DNA of 64,000 nucleotides from Aspidapion aeneum (Eukaryota > Arthropoda > Insecta > Coleoptera > Brentidae), in contig OY755038.1 in NCBI GenBank assembly GCA_963576565.1, forward strand, positions 175,179,287 to 175,243,286, read 5' to 3'. Below the pieces are notes generated by a model. That model saw only the letters and a program-made list of their open reading frames with translations, was not told the origin of the DNA and ran no database searches. This document shows positions 23,791-35,935 of this stretch, piece by piece (the stretch's first letter is position 1; the number at the start of each line of letters is the position of its first letter). Both the position numbers and the translations under genes were made by a program.

Positions 23791-24152
23791 CGTCCCTGAA
23801 AATATTAAGATAAATATTTGTTACAATATTTTTCGATATACTTTACCTATCATATTTAATGATCCACTTATTCTGCTTTCTTTTGTATGAATAGGAATGC
23901 TCATATGAAATTATGTATCTGTAAAGAATAATTCAAAAGTAAATGGATCAACTACCTTCCTAGCTAATAACCTAGAGAAAGAAACCTGTAGAAAACATAG
24001 CTGCTGTAAGTTCTAAAAAATATGTTCAAAATATCTTAGAAACTAAAGGTTGCTAGAATATATTTAAAAAATAAAGGTATGAAAAAAAATTATAAAAAAA
24101 ATTTGGCACTTGTTCGTGCGTTTTCTTATTTTTTTAAAATCACAGAAGCAAC

Positions 24153-24496
24153 CAGCGGCGGAGCGTGGGGGGTTCGTCGCCCCCCCCCCCCCCCGCCCCG
24201 AGGGTAGTGGCGCCCCGTGGGAGAGGCGCCCTTGTGACGTATCGGCCGCCCCCTCATACATGATGACCTTTTTTTTTTTTTTTAGTTGCAAGATTCGTCA
24301 GAGGCGCCCTTGTGACTTATCGGCCGCCCCCTGACATATGATAACCTTGTTTTTTTTTTTTTTTTGGTCGCAAGATTTGTGAGAGGCGCCTTTTTGACCT
24401 TTTGGTTTTGTTTAGCCATAAGATTTTTCATCAGTTTTCAGAGGCGCCCTTTTTAGCTGTCGCCCCCCCCGCCCTTTCGGGCACGCTACGCCGCTG
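24153..24496. mobile_element. hAT-type MITE, 344 bp, with 8-bp target duplication
   Basis: The termini are CAGCGGCGGAGCGTG and the inverted CAGCGGCGTAGCGTG (one mismatch in 15). They are flanked on both sides by the 8-bp direct repeat GAAGCAAC (24145-24152 and 24497-24504), the hallmark of hAT insertion. The inside has a C-run and two to three degenerate units of GAGGCGCCCTTGTGAC plus TATCGGCCGCCCC. It is much more GC-rich than its surroundings and has no ORF of its own. Confidence 0.92.
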
Positions 24497-24504
24497 GAAG
24501 CAAC

Positions 24505-26160
24505 TGATTATTATTATCTGCCTACTGTATTAAAAAATAACTACTTACTTATTATGATGATGTTGAAGAGGCCGGGCAAGCTTTTTCTGGCAAGAAAGCG
24601 GCATTTCTTTTTGAACAAAAAATTTAAACATTTACTTTAAAACGAACAAAAGGCCTTACTGTACTTCAGAACACTCTGTCCTAAGTCGACATCACCTATT
24701 ACTCTAAACAAAACCACCTACCGGGGGCAATGCTTTACTCAGTAGTGCCACCTTTTCACTGATATTTAACTATTTTGCATTGTTGCCTTTTACGTAAAAA
24801 ATTGCCTAAATCGAATTTGTCCCCTTAACAGCTAATATCTTAAAAAATATAAATAAAAAGCATTCTAACAAGGTCTCGTAACTAAAAGGTTCCAATTTAC
24901 GAAAAACTGAGGGGCGGGACTTGCTCCGAGGGGGCCAAGTCTGCAAATCCTTAACTCATCTTTACGCCTCGGAGTGCCTCGGATGTTTTTAAAAATTACT
25001 TTCTTTTGCTTTTCAAAATATTCCGGGCAAAACCCTTTCAATTTGTCAGCCTGAATATATTTCTACATAATTATGTCTAGCATTAAGTGCTCACTGAAAT
25101 TTTTTTTCGACGATTACTAGTGCTTAAACTCTATAAACAGATAAGCCGCCTATTAAATAATAACATAGAATATCCTTCATATTGGTTAGACTTGTTTGAT
25201 CAATCATTAATAGTTTAGGGTCCTCTACAATACGATAGAGAAACCCTCTGCCATCGGAATGTAGTTCACTTAGCCCAAAACCAAACCAGGCCCTGCTAAC
25301 ACAAAATCCGTAATATGACGTCATACCGCTGTTACCACGTTTTGTGAAAGTCGTGGGGAACGGGACCGTTCATAAATTATGTTCCTGTAATGAAAGGTTT
25401 TCGAATGATTTAATCAAAAATTCACAGTACAAAACGACCCGACGCGGATTAATAAGCGTAGGACAAATTATCGCGTGGTTGAATAGGTCAACAAAACTAA
25501 AGCACTATATATTTTGCAACTGGTCACAAGTTGAAACTGATTTATTATTTATATAATTTAAAGATGATACAGGAGGCGGCAACAGCGTAACGCATGAATT
25601 GTTTACCAACAAATGATGAATGACCGCCCAAAACGAGTTTACCGCTCCTCTTTTTCTTTACAAGCTTTTATTTAACTTCACCTGTATGTATGTATGTATG
25701 TATGTATGTGGGTGTGTGTTTGTGTGTGTGTATGTATGTGTGTGTATATTATTTCTGTCCGTAATACGATAGCTTCTAAACCGCTTAACCGATTTTCATA
25801 AAATTTGCAGGTAAAATAGTGTTCGACACTCCAACGAGCTGATTAGATTTTGGTCAAGATCCATTAATGTTAATGATATAGTAGACTACATATAGCTCAA
25901 GAATTTTTTTTATAACCAAAAACTTCGGCTGATATATCATGGCTTCACTTGAAGTGTGCTAATAGGCTCGCTAGGAAGGTATTAGATTCTTCATGGATCC
26001 ATTTATTTAACTTAGTAAATGATAATTAAGGCAAGTGATAAATGATTTCTGGTTAGTATTGACTTAAAACAACATTTTTCAAATTGACGTTATTTAAAGT
26101 GGGAGTGGGGGGCAAACTCCCTCACCCCTTCAAAAGTGTTTAATTATTTGCAAACTTTAA
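24505..26160. repeat. Mostly non-coding, includes microsatellite-linked repeat
   Basis: A (TGTA)n/(TGTG)n tract at 25684-25748 is followed by CGATAGCTTCTAAACCGC, as at 11795-11900, and preceded by AAGCTTTTATTTAACTTC, the end block also seen at 14480. Short frames around 25124-25556 do not resemble a known family. Confidence 0.5.
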
Positions 26161-26164
26161 CCTT

Positions 26165-26755
26165 GCGGAAAACAACTTCGTACAGACAAACATTCCGACG
26201 AACATTGAGCCGCGTAATGAGCCGAACGGCGAACAAAAGTCTAGTTTAGGCGGGGTAAATTCCTCGAGCCGTTCGATGAATGGTTTACGAGCGCGCTCGT
26301 GGCTCCGTCCAAGCAAGTGTTTAGTTTACCATTCGGCTTGTTGCGCGGCTTAAGATTACGTTAACACCAAACTACTCCGCGAACGCGCCGTATGCGCGCT
26401 GCTCGCACGCTGTTCAGACTTCGCGCACAAACACGGATTCGTCTTCTTTTCGTGTTTTAAAGCTGCGCGCGCCGCTTGCATGCCGTTTGCCGAAAACCAG
26501 CTTTCTTCGTTCCCTCGTTGTGTTCGCAGATCCTTTGGGACGGCATCGGCAGCTTGTTATCGAGTTTTCATTTCAACACGTGTTTGCGGTTTTTCCGTGG
26601 ATCGTAGAAAGTTCGTTAAAACGAATTCGGCGAGCGGAGCACATACGAGCGTGAGCGGCGCACATATAGCGCGAAAGTTATGCACATACGGCGCACACGC
26701 GACGCATTCGCGGAGCAGTTTGATGTATACCCACTTTAATGTTTGTCGAAATGTT
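26165..26755 (+). repeat. GC-rich dispersed repeat, copy 1
   Basis: Markedly GC-rich compared with its flanks, with many CG dinucleotides. The block 26480-26735 recurs inverted at about 40330-40605, sharing TCCGTGGATCGTAG and a region near CAGATCCTTTG. The 92-residue frame starting at ATG 26480 has a partial counterpart in the other copy, but the differences do not look like protein conservation, so I treat it as a repeat rather than a gene. Confidence 0.6.
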
Positions 26756-27245
26756 TAGTTCTGTACGAGGCTTAAAAAACAATTTGTTAGGCTACCGAAT
26801 AGTCCTCTTGAATGGTGTAAATTTAACATGCATTTTATAATTTTCTATGTTAAATTTGAACATTTGAAGGCAAATAACTCAAAAACTAATGAAGATATTT
26901 TCAAAACTTTTACACAGTTGTAAAGACAATTAGAAGGCTTTTAAAACAAGGTATCACTTGCCATACTTTCGACACTCAAAATATAGGGGTAAGGTCTACC
27001 ACTCGACGGGTACGCGTGCGACAAAAATTTCAAGATAGCTAAAAAATATCCCCCTCGTTAAAAATGACGTATCCGAGGGTTCTTCCAAATTTTGTCAAAA
27101 AATACCTGAAAAGTCCCATTAGGTTTTCGTTGAAACATCCTGTATATCCAGAAATCTTCATTTATCGTAACGTAATAATTTTTCCTACTTGACGCGTGGG
27201 TAAACCAAATTGGTAAAAAAATTAAACGTACCCAACTACTTATTC
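26756..27245. other. Non-coding flank
   Basis: No gene seen. GAAACATCCTGTATAT at about 27131-27146 resembles the end of a CAGGATGTTTC-type MITE, but the other end was not found. Confidence 0.4.
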
Positions 27246-28849
27246 TAGCCCAGTCATATAAGGAATTTACCTGAAAAAGAATAGGTGCAAGCTAGATTTT
27301 TGTATAATTATTCCTTAGCATCCGGGACACATCCCCACATATTCTCCGCAAAAATCCTCCTTCTCTAGATATAAGTCCCCAAATGTTCTAAAAATCAGTT
27401 TTTTGTGATTTTCTCGAAAAGTAGTAACTTTTTCAAAAAAGCTAAGAGTGAAAATATATATATATATAATAAAATAAGAAAAAACCCAACCTAACATTAT
27501 AAAAAATATACTTATTTTTTTTTTATTTAATTTTTTTTCACTCTTTAAGTAACTTGTTTTAAAATGAAAATACTTTATAATATTAAGCTTGGTCCTTACT
27601 TGTATAAAACATCATTTACTAAAATTTAGTCTTTATTTTTTTAAAATTAAGCAATATTAAGTAAAGGTTAGGAAAGTAGCTAATACTAGCCGGACCACCA
27701 TTGGGATTTTGAAAATTTAATTTCTATACAATTAGGAACTGTACGACACAAAAAAGCGTAATATTAAAAATATTTAATTTTTGGTTAGAAACAGTGTTAA
27801 AATACGCGCAAATGCGCACTCTTTTATTTTATTTTAAATTCCAGTTTAACAGGTATTAAAGTTTAATTTTTATAAAATTTTAGAAAAAATAGTGTTTAAC
27901 TAAATTTAATTGTGACAAAGGGCTTTAGACAAAATAAATGGAACATAAAGGCAATGATCTTTATTATAAGGGAGGTTTATTCAGGGTTGAAATTTATAAA
28001 CAGAGGTACTTATATAACGTTTTAACAAATACTCCTATTAATATGCAATTTTCAGTTTTTTTATGTCAAGATTTGTTGCCAAAGCTGTCAAAAAGTAGGC
28101 TATATGTACATGGATAAATTACTTTTTGCAGCTATCTTAGAAATTAAAGCTTTTAGTATACATATATATTTGGGGAAAATTCATGATAAAACGACTATTC
28201 GGTAAAACTTTATGTAGTCATGTTTATCATTTTAAACCTTTAAAAAACCACCCTTAGGTGACATTTATTTTGTTTAAATCCCTTTGTCTCATTAAAGTTT
28301 AGTAAAACACTATCAATAGCAGTTGGGCTGCAATTTAAAATATAATAAAAGTGTGCACATTTGCGCATATTTTAAAGCTATTTCTACCCAGAATTTAAAC
28401 TTTTTTATGTACAGTTATTTTGCTAATAAAGTGCTTAATTGTATAAAATATTTTTTTCCATGTCCAATTTGCGGTCCGGATTTTATTGACCATTGGCCTA
28501 ACCCTTACTTAAAGATGCTTAACTTTAAAGAAACAAAAACTAAATTTAACTACATGGTATTTTGTACAAGTGGAGATCAAGCTTAATGTTATAAAATATT
28601 TAAATTTTAAAACAAGTTAATTACATGGTAGGAAAAAATAAAACTAAAAGAAAAATATTTTTTTAAAATATATTTTTTTAAATGTTAGGTTAGCACCTTT
28701 GGGGTACTATATCTAGCAAAGCTCAAGGGTGATTTTGAAAAATATGTCGGGATGTGTCCAAGATGCTAAGGAATAATTATACAAAAATTCAGGTTGCAGA
28801 GCTATTTTTTTCCAAATTTCAGGTTTTTTTACCCAATATGACTGGGCTA
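27246..28849. mobile_element. Fold-back element, 1.6 kb, arms of about 700 bp
   Basis: The left tip TAGCCCAGTCATAT (27246) and right tip ATATGACTGGGCTA (to 28849) are inverted copies. Similarity continues inward through ATAATTATTCCTTAGCATC, the CTAACATT block, AACTTGTTTTAAAAT, TTAAGCTTG and GCGCAAATG.GCAC, so almost the entire element can fold on itself with moderate divergence. A 3-bp flanking TTC on both sides is a possible target duplication. There is no transposase. It lies in the intron about 50 bp upstream of the receptor exon. Confidence 0.85.
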
Positions 28850-28901
28850 TTCATTATGCTTAAGACAATGATCTTTGATAAAAATTTTCAATTTGTTTCA
28901 G

Positions 28902-29049
28902 AACGTCTCCGTAACGGTGTCAATCTTGACTCTAGCGTTTATATCGGGCGATCGATGGTACGCCATCTGTTATCCGTTAAAGTTCAAATCTACGACTGCT
29001 CGAGCCAAGACAGCGATATTTATCATCTGGATTATCGCAGTAGCGTGTG
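28902..29049 (+). CDS. Internal exon of a peptide GPCR (allatotropin/orexin receptor-like)
   Basis: A 148-bp exon with acceptor TTTGTTTCAG (to 28901) and donor GTAAGT (29050), open in frame from its first base and ending after 49 codons plus one base. It encodes TM3, the second intracellular loop and the start of TM4 of a class A GPCR: NVSVTVSILTLAFIS, then the DRW variant of the DRY motif, then YAICYPLKFKSTTARAK, then IFIIWIIAVA. The DRWYAIC.PL.FKST sequence is characteristic of vertebrate orexin receptors and their insect relatives, the allatotropin receptors, which sense a neuropeptide at the cell surface and signal through G proteins. The other exons are not recognised in the window, so introns are long or lie outside. 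No disabling change is visible. Another related peptide receptor is possible. Confidence 0.82.
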
Positions 29050-30866
29050 GTAAGTTTTTGATTTGATGTTAGTTTTATCCCTTCGACGGAGGGTCACTGC
29101 ATCCTGGAACCCTGACATCTCCAGGGGTAGCGACAACACCACGTCACTTTACCCGTAAAGTTCAGTGCCGTTCTAGTCCGGGCCATAGCGTCTTTTGTGG
29201 GCTTTTTGATGAAGATTTTACTGTTTTAATCCATTACTAATGATGTCATCAATACTTCCTGACCAGTAAACAGACTCAAAATTGTCTTAGTAAAAAAGTA
29301 AGGTTGGGGTGTCAAAATATTTTTTGAATTCTAAACGGTTTAAACTATAATAATGAAACTTCGAACGCACATCGGCTTTTACGTATTTATTCTTTTGCTG
29401 TCAAAAAAAATATATATTTTGCATATAGGGGCCCGAAGCACAGTGCGTACAAAAATGGGGTTTTTGGACAATATTCAATATCTTTGTTGTTTTTCAAAAA
29501 AGTTAATTTTTTTAAAGGGTATGTGATAAAGTGTAGTCCTAAGGTTAAAATAAGTAGAACTTTTTAATATAAATATATGTCATTTTATTTAAAATATTTA
29601 AAAAATAAATTAAAGTACGTTTAGTTTAACCTACAGGAATGTTAAAAATAAAAATCAATTTACTTTTGTGTTAGAAATTAAACTAAAATTATTTTTTGAT
29701 TCGGATTCATGGGCGTATTTAGGGAGGATGTGACAATCTAAAAGACGTTGGGTGCCATTTTATGACACTGCAAATAGAACAATAACGCTGTGCCAATTTG
29801 TGACGTATAAAATTGCGACACTATAAAAGCACGTCGTAATCACTCTATTAATTACTGAATAATTAAACAAATATCTGGAAGCAGAACTGTATTTTCCAGC
29901 TAGGTAAAACATTGATATGCCCGGTAACTTTTATACAGTGGAGAAGGGGGGGTTCAGAAATAAGAAAATGTTAAGCGCGCCACAGTGTTTTAATATCAAT
30001 GTTTTACAAAGAAGATCTTAATTAAAATACAGTTCAACTCAAACGTTGTAGCCAAACAATAAAACTCTACCTACTTCCGAGGCTTCCAGAGTATTTGTGT
30101 AATTAAGAAAACCAAAAGAAATTGACTCATTGACAAAATTAAATTTTAAAAGATTCCCAAAGGAATTAAAATGACACAAATAGACTACTTTATAGGTAGA
30201 TAGACATCTTCAACAGGTCACAATGTACCTACATCTGAGTCAGTAGTGTAAGACTCCATTACCTACTTTAATGATTGTAAAAAAAATACACTGCTAAAAT
30301 CATTCCGTCATAGGGGAGATCTGGACCAAATATCTGCTGTCATCATTCTACGTTGGTTAGAATGAGACAGAGAGCAACCCAATCCGAGATCTACCCCATG
30401 AGGCAAAACAATGTAAGGAAACCGCTAAAAAATATAACCTCATCTCTCTTTTGTCTCTGCAAAGGTGGTTCATTGGGTTGTACAAATAACACAAAGATTT
30501 AGAACATCTTGTATAATTCAAATGGAAATCTAGGGGTAAAAATAGAAACGATCATAGAAAAAAACAGAATGGAAACCAAGTTGGATCGTAATAGCAAGAC
30601 ACTTTCGATTGCACAGTAAAAATCTATCTTAAATATGCCGAAAAATTGTGGTCATGATGTCATATCCATTTTCTTGCGTTTACAAGGATTATTGGAAAAT
30701 TTATATGAAAAAAAATTATATCTAAAATGTTTGCTTGCATGAAATTGAAGAAAACTCCTACCTTGGTCCTGTTTTTATTTTCTAATTACTATGTTATTGT
30801 AGACCTGAGAAGTTCTATTGTCCAGGCATCTCCTCACTGCTGCACCGGGTCCTGTTTTGTTCACGC
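29050..30866. other. Probable receptor intron/intergenic sequence
   Basis: 29205-29420 is an inverted, diverged copy of about 35700-35935 (sharing ACGGTTTAA.CTA.A.TAATGAAACTT and GCACATCGG). 29060-29200 is GC-richer (TCCTGGAACCCTGACATC) without a recognised identity. No further exon was found. Confidence 0.45.
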
Positions 30867-31415
30867 CTACCCTGAAGATCCCTTAGCACATGACGCCAGG
30901 GCAGCACATGGTCTCAAAAGTGTTGTTGAATCCTTGCCCGAGCGTAAACTCTGTGGAAAATTAAATATTTCAGTTTCCTGGAATTCGTCGGTTTTGCACG
31001 AGGTTCCTCTACACCGAGTAACTTAAATCACGAACCCCATGTCGACTCAATAAAATAAAGCAGATTTCAACAGATGAACTAAAATAACCCTAACATACCT
31101 TTCCCAGGGTTGTATTGCCGGAACCAGCACAATCGTCCAGTGGTGTTTGGAATGGACAGCCCTGTAGGCAAAGGAGAAAAACCATATATAGTTTTTATCC
31201 AAAACGTGGTTTAAAAAAAAACTCCAAAAATTCCCCACGTCTTCTTTCGAAAAATTACATTTCACACGAACACAGTTACAATTTGGAAATTATTGTCTTG
31301 AAGAATTCCCAAAAATAAAAAGAAAAATCGAACTTACCACTGCTTTTCCCGTAGAAATGGCGCAGGTCGCCTTGAGTCCCTCACTCAGAGGATTTGGGCC
31401 GTCACCAAGATTCGC
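30867..31415 (-). CDS. Candidate three-exon gene, unknown product (partial)
   Basis: Three minus-strand blocks with GT/AG borders keep one reading phase. Exon at 31415-31338 (78 bp, GTAAGT donor) includes NLGDGPNPLSEGLKATCAIS. Exon at 31161-31099 (63 bp, acceptor TTTGCCTACAG, donor GTATGT) gives GCPFQTPLDDC and GSGNTTLGK. Exon at 30950-30867 (84 bp, acceptor ATTTTCCACAG) includes LRPCAALASCAKGSSG and ends in TAG. All lengths are multiples of three. The product would be small and Cys-containing; I recognise no family and see no start exon. The first acceptor (CGTTTAG) has a weak pyrimidine tract. Chance splice-like signals remain a real alternative. Confidence 0.33.
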
Positions 31416-34130
31416 CTAAACGACGGACTCACTCTTACAGTCTCTGGGAAATAACCTGCAACAATGCAGTGCCAGTAAGCAAAAAAAACAATAGCGATCC
31501 CTGAGACTTGTTGTCGACCCAACCCCAGTTCTTTAGAAAAGAGAAAAGACACTTTGTCAAGAACACAAAAAAAGTGAAGATGCCGGAAATCATTCCCTAA
31601 TTTGGTGGGGCACCGTACCAACCAAATTTTCCCGGCTAAATTCAAATGAGAATACAAACGCATTTAAAAAAACTCGCAAACCAAAAATCCTAATGAATTT
31701 AAGTTTGTCAGCCTGACAAATATCCCGCGGTTTTTGAACTAACCAATGACGAAATACACTAGCACTTCGGTACCGGTCAATAGGGGGCAGCATCAAGCAA
31801 GGGAATATTGAAAATACGTCCTCTGCGCGTTGAGGTGTTGTCAGATCTATTTCTACGGATGGTCATTTCTATAAACGAGGATTTTCGAGATGCACAACCG
31901 GACCCCTGCCAACATAGCAAGTAGGAGGAAAATAACCAGTTAGACTATAAGAAGCTTAGCATTGAAACCATCAACTGTAAAATCAATTACTGGAGATCAG
32001 AGCATGCATCAAACCCAGGAATATTCGAACACTCAACCAAATCCCATATGAGTAAAGCCATACTAAGTGTAGAATTTAGTTGTATTTTAGTTATAGTTTT
32101 AGTCAAAAGTTTCCTTTGCTCTTTATATATGCTTTCTCTAAGATTCATATGGTTTGACGCCATCTTTGTAAAACATTTTTACATTAATATAGTTGTTTCT
32201 GAACTTGAACTTAAAAATACACATTGAACTACTGCTTAAACCCGGCCCAAGAGTGTTTAGATGTTATGTTTGCTCACCACTAGCTAGCCCTACATAACCC
32301 TTCAATCCGACTAACTGAGCTAGATATTAACTTTATTTAACTATGATTATATATTAATTTATATAATATAAAAATACGATTTTGTTTATTCTTTTAGTCC
32401 TGGTTTTTACCCCTTGTTTATCTCCAATTTACAAAAGTGCATAACTTGTATTTATTTTATCTTCTCCTTATCAAGGTAAAAAAGATATCAAAGTGGATTG
32501 TTCCTGGTCAAACCGTGGACCTAAATATGTTTTCGTGCTACAAAAGCTAGCTAATCCGTGCAGAAGAAGAGGTTCGGAAGAGAAATCATTGTCCTAATAT
32601 CCTCGAAAATAAACATAAGCGAATATCCAACATAGATGAAATGTCTATCTAAATGTTTCCTTCCTGTTACTGAAACCATTTGTGATGTGGCAACGCCGCC
32701 ATTCCCCAGAATTATACCGGGTAGATTGGATTAGAATACTTTTCTCATTTCGTCTATTTATTGAACGTACGCGGTCGCTAAACCAGCTGATTGTTTAATT
32801 CAGAACGTAAATGAACAAAATTCCCAATTTCAAAGATGTTTTTAGTGATTTTTCTCGAACCTGTGATCTCAGATTCCAATTACGATGCCTAAACAATACG
32901 AAGTGCGCAGTGCCTACAACAATATGATGGAATTCCTCCTCTGTAAAGTAACTTCCTGGACAATATATAACCTCAAAACCTAGCTCTATAAAATACCCTT
33001 AATTTGTGTACAGAAAAACGAGTCGAAGAGCTTTAGTTATTTACATAAATAAAACAAATATGTAACGTGTGCCTTAAACGTAAAAATGACATGTTACAAG
33101 GATTGAGGGGGCTAAGTCCCTCACAGAAAAGTTAAATTAGCAACCCCGAAATAATTATTTTTACCATACACACACATTGCACCCTCCGTTTCTTTGGTCT
33201 GAAAGATGATTCTAAGAAAGCCGTTTAAGGCCGTCCACGACTCGGTCCGGGTACTGCCTCTGTTTCCGAGTCTGAATTTTTTGATTTTTCAAAATCCGTT
33301 TTATAATAAAATTTCTCAGATATATCTTTATTTAGCCAACCTAAATAACGGTTTTGAAAATAAATTTTGTTTCGTCCCAATAGCTTCCATTTGAGACAGA
33401 CTTTTGTAAACATTTAATGATACCTTATTTAGAATTTAGTTATTTTTGTCAGAACATTCTTCTAAACTCAACAAGGGTTGAATTTTGTTGAAAATATTTA
33501 ACACCTTTAAATTTTCGTGAAAGACCATTTAACAAGTATGAATTTTTTATGCTTATGCGTTCTGAAAGTAAAAAAAGTGGTAAAATAGTATATTATATTC
33601 TTAGGGACTTGAGTGGGACTTTTATCCCGAGAAAAAAATTGTATGTAGCTACAGTTCGCCGAGTGCTCAAAAGATACTTTAGCCACTTTTGGGCCCCCTT
33701 TTTTATTAAAATTATTTTTCAAGAAAAACAGACTTCCCATTTTCACTTTTTATCTTTGAACGTCACTTTTTATCCACGTGATAAAAAGTGATATTTTATC
33801 CCTAAAATTTCTGATTAAAAGCGCACTTTTGACACGGATCACCTAACAAACTCGGTGCTTTTGATCTCTAAAGTGCAAAAAACTATTTTTTTTTAAATAT
33901 TCGCACACACAAACATCAGAATAATTTTCGGCATATATATTTTAAGACTACCTCAAATTATTGTTTTCGTGCGTTCCCATCGACAAGAAACTGCCAACAC
34001 GATATGCGATTCTAAAATATTTAATTTTCTATTTTGCTCACAGTAGTATAAGGTGAATTAGTACCATAAATATTTTGATAATTTTTTTAAAATTTATTAT
34101 CACCTATATAACCACTTGCCATCACCGAAT
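31416..34130. other. Non-coding stretch
   Basis: No gene or element recognised. Short frames at 31385-31796 and 33206-33790 on both strands lack family features. Confidence 0.4.
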
Positions 34131-34293
34131 AATAAGCCTCATATCCTCTCCAGATTTAGTGCCATTTTTGACACCTTGCTGCCGCCATTTTTGACGTTGA
34201 TGAGAGCTGTCACAATTTTATATTTTTCCAAATGGCGGCAAGACTGGTTTTAAGGATATACCAAAACAGGAGAAGATGTGAGGCTCTCAACCG
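34131..34293. mobile_element. Short fold-back MITE
   Basis: AGCCTCATATCCTCTCC near the left end and the inverted AGCCTCACATCTTCTCC at the right end, with inner arms CTTGCTGCCGCCATTT/AAATGGCGGCAAGACTGG. About 163 bp, no ORF. Confidence 0.65.
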
Positions 34294-34524
34294 GGGTGGC
34301 AACCAATGTATCATAAATTGTTTTTATATTTAAATGCAGAACCAGTAAAATTAATTTTCTGATAGTTATTGTATGCGATTTTTTGTACCTGTTTTAAAAT
34401 AACGAATTTAACTAATTATTTTGTCCACTTTTGCAAGTGTGACTAAAAAATAGGTTATGATTATAGATAAACTGGACATTTATCTATAGTTTTGTAATAT
34501 TAAAATTTTTAAAATATAACCTTA

Positions 34525-35935
34525 GTTTTTCTGTGCGAATGGGGCAAAATGTGTTAATATGCCTTATATCTTCTATACTATTGCACCTGTAAAACTATGT
34601 CTTACTAAATTGGTAGCTCATACAATTGCCAACAGGACTGCTTTATAAAAAAAATCGAAGCTTTTAACGTGGCCCCCGGCTCCTAGAGGCTGTAAGGTGC
34701 CAACATCTTATTTTGACCTCACCGCAAAATCAGAAAATTACTCATTCATATTTTATTGAGTCGGTCACATATTATAAAGTACCCCCTACATAGGGGGTAT
34801 AAATTTAAAAGTCTAAGCAATTTTATCAAATGAAATCGTTGCAATAAAAAAAATGAAAATAATTCTAATAAATATTGAACTTCGGGTATTGATCCATTAC
34901 CTGTGTGTAAAATTAGTTGTTAGGCTATCTCATTTATTTTTCACGCTATTGCACAACCAGATCTCAATAAATTAGTGTATTAAATAGTATAACCCCCAAA
35001 TTATTAAATTAAACAAAATTGAACCTGATAATACCCGAAGTCCGATATAAATTCATGGTAAAAAAATTGTCTTTGATTAAAGCAAATTGCTTTGAAGTAA
35101 AATAATTTGTGCTTTCCTATTCACCAAGAGAATATTTTTTTGATTTAGCACAAAAAATCTATTGCTTCTTTATTTTAATGTGAAACAAAAATTGTTTAAT
35201 TATAAGTTGGAACTGAATTAATCTAAGGCACTTCGTAGCTACAAAATTAAGCAAGAATTCTGAATGACTTATATGAAGACAATTTGCTTTGTTACAAAAT
35301 GAAGCATACTGAAACAACAACAATTATTAAAGAAGAAAAATAAAGTCTTGTTTCAACATTAAACGCTGCGTTTTACAGTGTTGCCACAAAAATTAGCTTT
35401 TTTAAATTTGCAAAGGCTTCATTTGATAAAATTCCTTAAACTTTAAAATTTATAACCCTATGTAGGGGCCGCCCCCCAAATATGAAAATTTTTGTATTTT
35501 TTGATATGTGACCGTGATTTTGCGATGGGATAAAATTATTATGGGGCTCTAACAGCCCTTAGGAGCCGGAGGCAAAGTATAAAGTATAAAAAATTAAGAA
35601 GTGGTCAACCACAACTGTTTGGTGTAAATTTGCTGACAAAAAAGGTGCAGGTGTAATAGTTTCAAAGATATAAAGCATATTCTAAAAACACATTTTGCCC
35701 CCTTGCGCCCCCTAGGACAAAATATATAAAAAAATTTGACATTAAAAATATGAACACGTGAAGTCCGATGTGCTTGCCAAGTTTCATTACTGTAGCTTAA
35801 ACCGTTAAAATTGAAAACATATTTTGGCGCCCTATCCTTACTATTTGAATGAGACAATTTTGGGTCTATTAACAGGTCAGACAGTGTTGGTGGGATCATT
35901 GTAAAACCTTCATCACGGTGGCCAAATTTTGACGC
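34525..35935. mobile_element. Fold-back element with another repeat in its loop
   Basis: The left arm (about 34525-34850) and right arm (about 35395-35720) share, inverted, GGGCAAAATGTGT, CCTTATATCTT/AAGATATAAAGC, the block around CCTACATAGGGG, and TTTTATCAAATGAA. The loop holds the dispersed repeat 35059-35374. The right side extends to 35935, with a diverged copy at 29205-29420. The minus-strand frame at 35594-35899 is repeat sequence, not a recognised protein. Confidence 0.65.
35059..35374 (+). repeat. Dispersed AT-rich repeat, copy 2
   Basis: Same family and orientation as 21213-21462: AAAGCAAATTGCTTTGAAGT, then TTCCTATTCACCAAGAG, then AAAGAAGAAAAATAAAGTCT. It carries an additional internal segment of about 65 bp relative to copy 1. 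Confidence 0.8.

Noticed and set aside
25124..25556. Short frames on both strands as possible host exons
   Set aside because: No splice sites of good quality and no recognisable protein family.
29060..29200. Possible tRNA or tRNA-derived SINE
   Set aside because: No A-box/B-box pair or cloverleaf could be convincingly placed.
30727..31026. Plus-strand 99-residue ORF
   Set aside because: Overlaps the better-supported minus-strand exon candidate; no domain. Kept only as an alternative reading.
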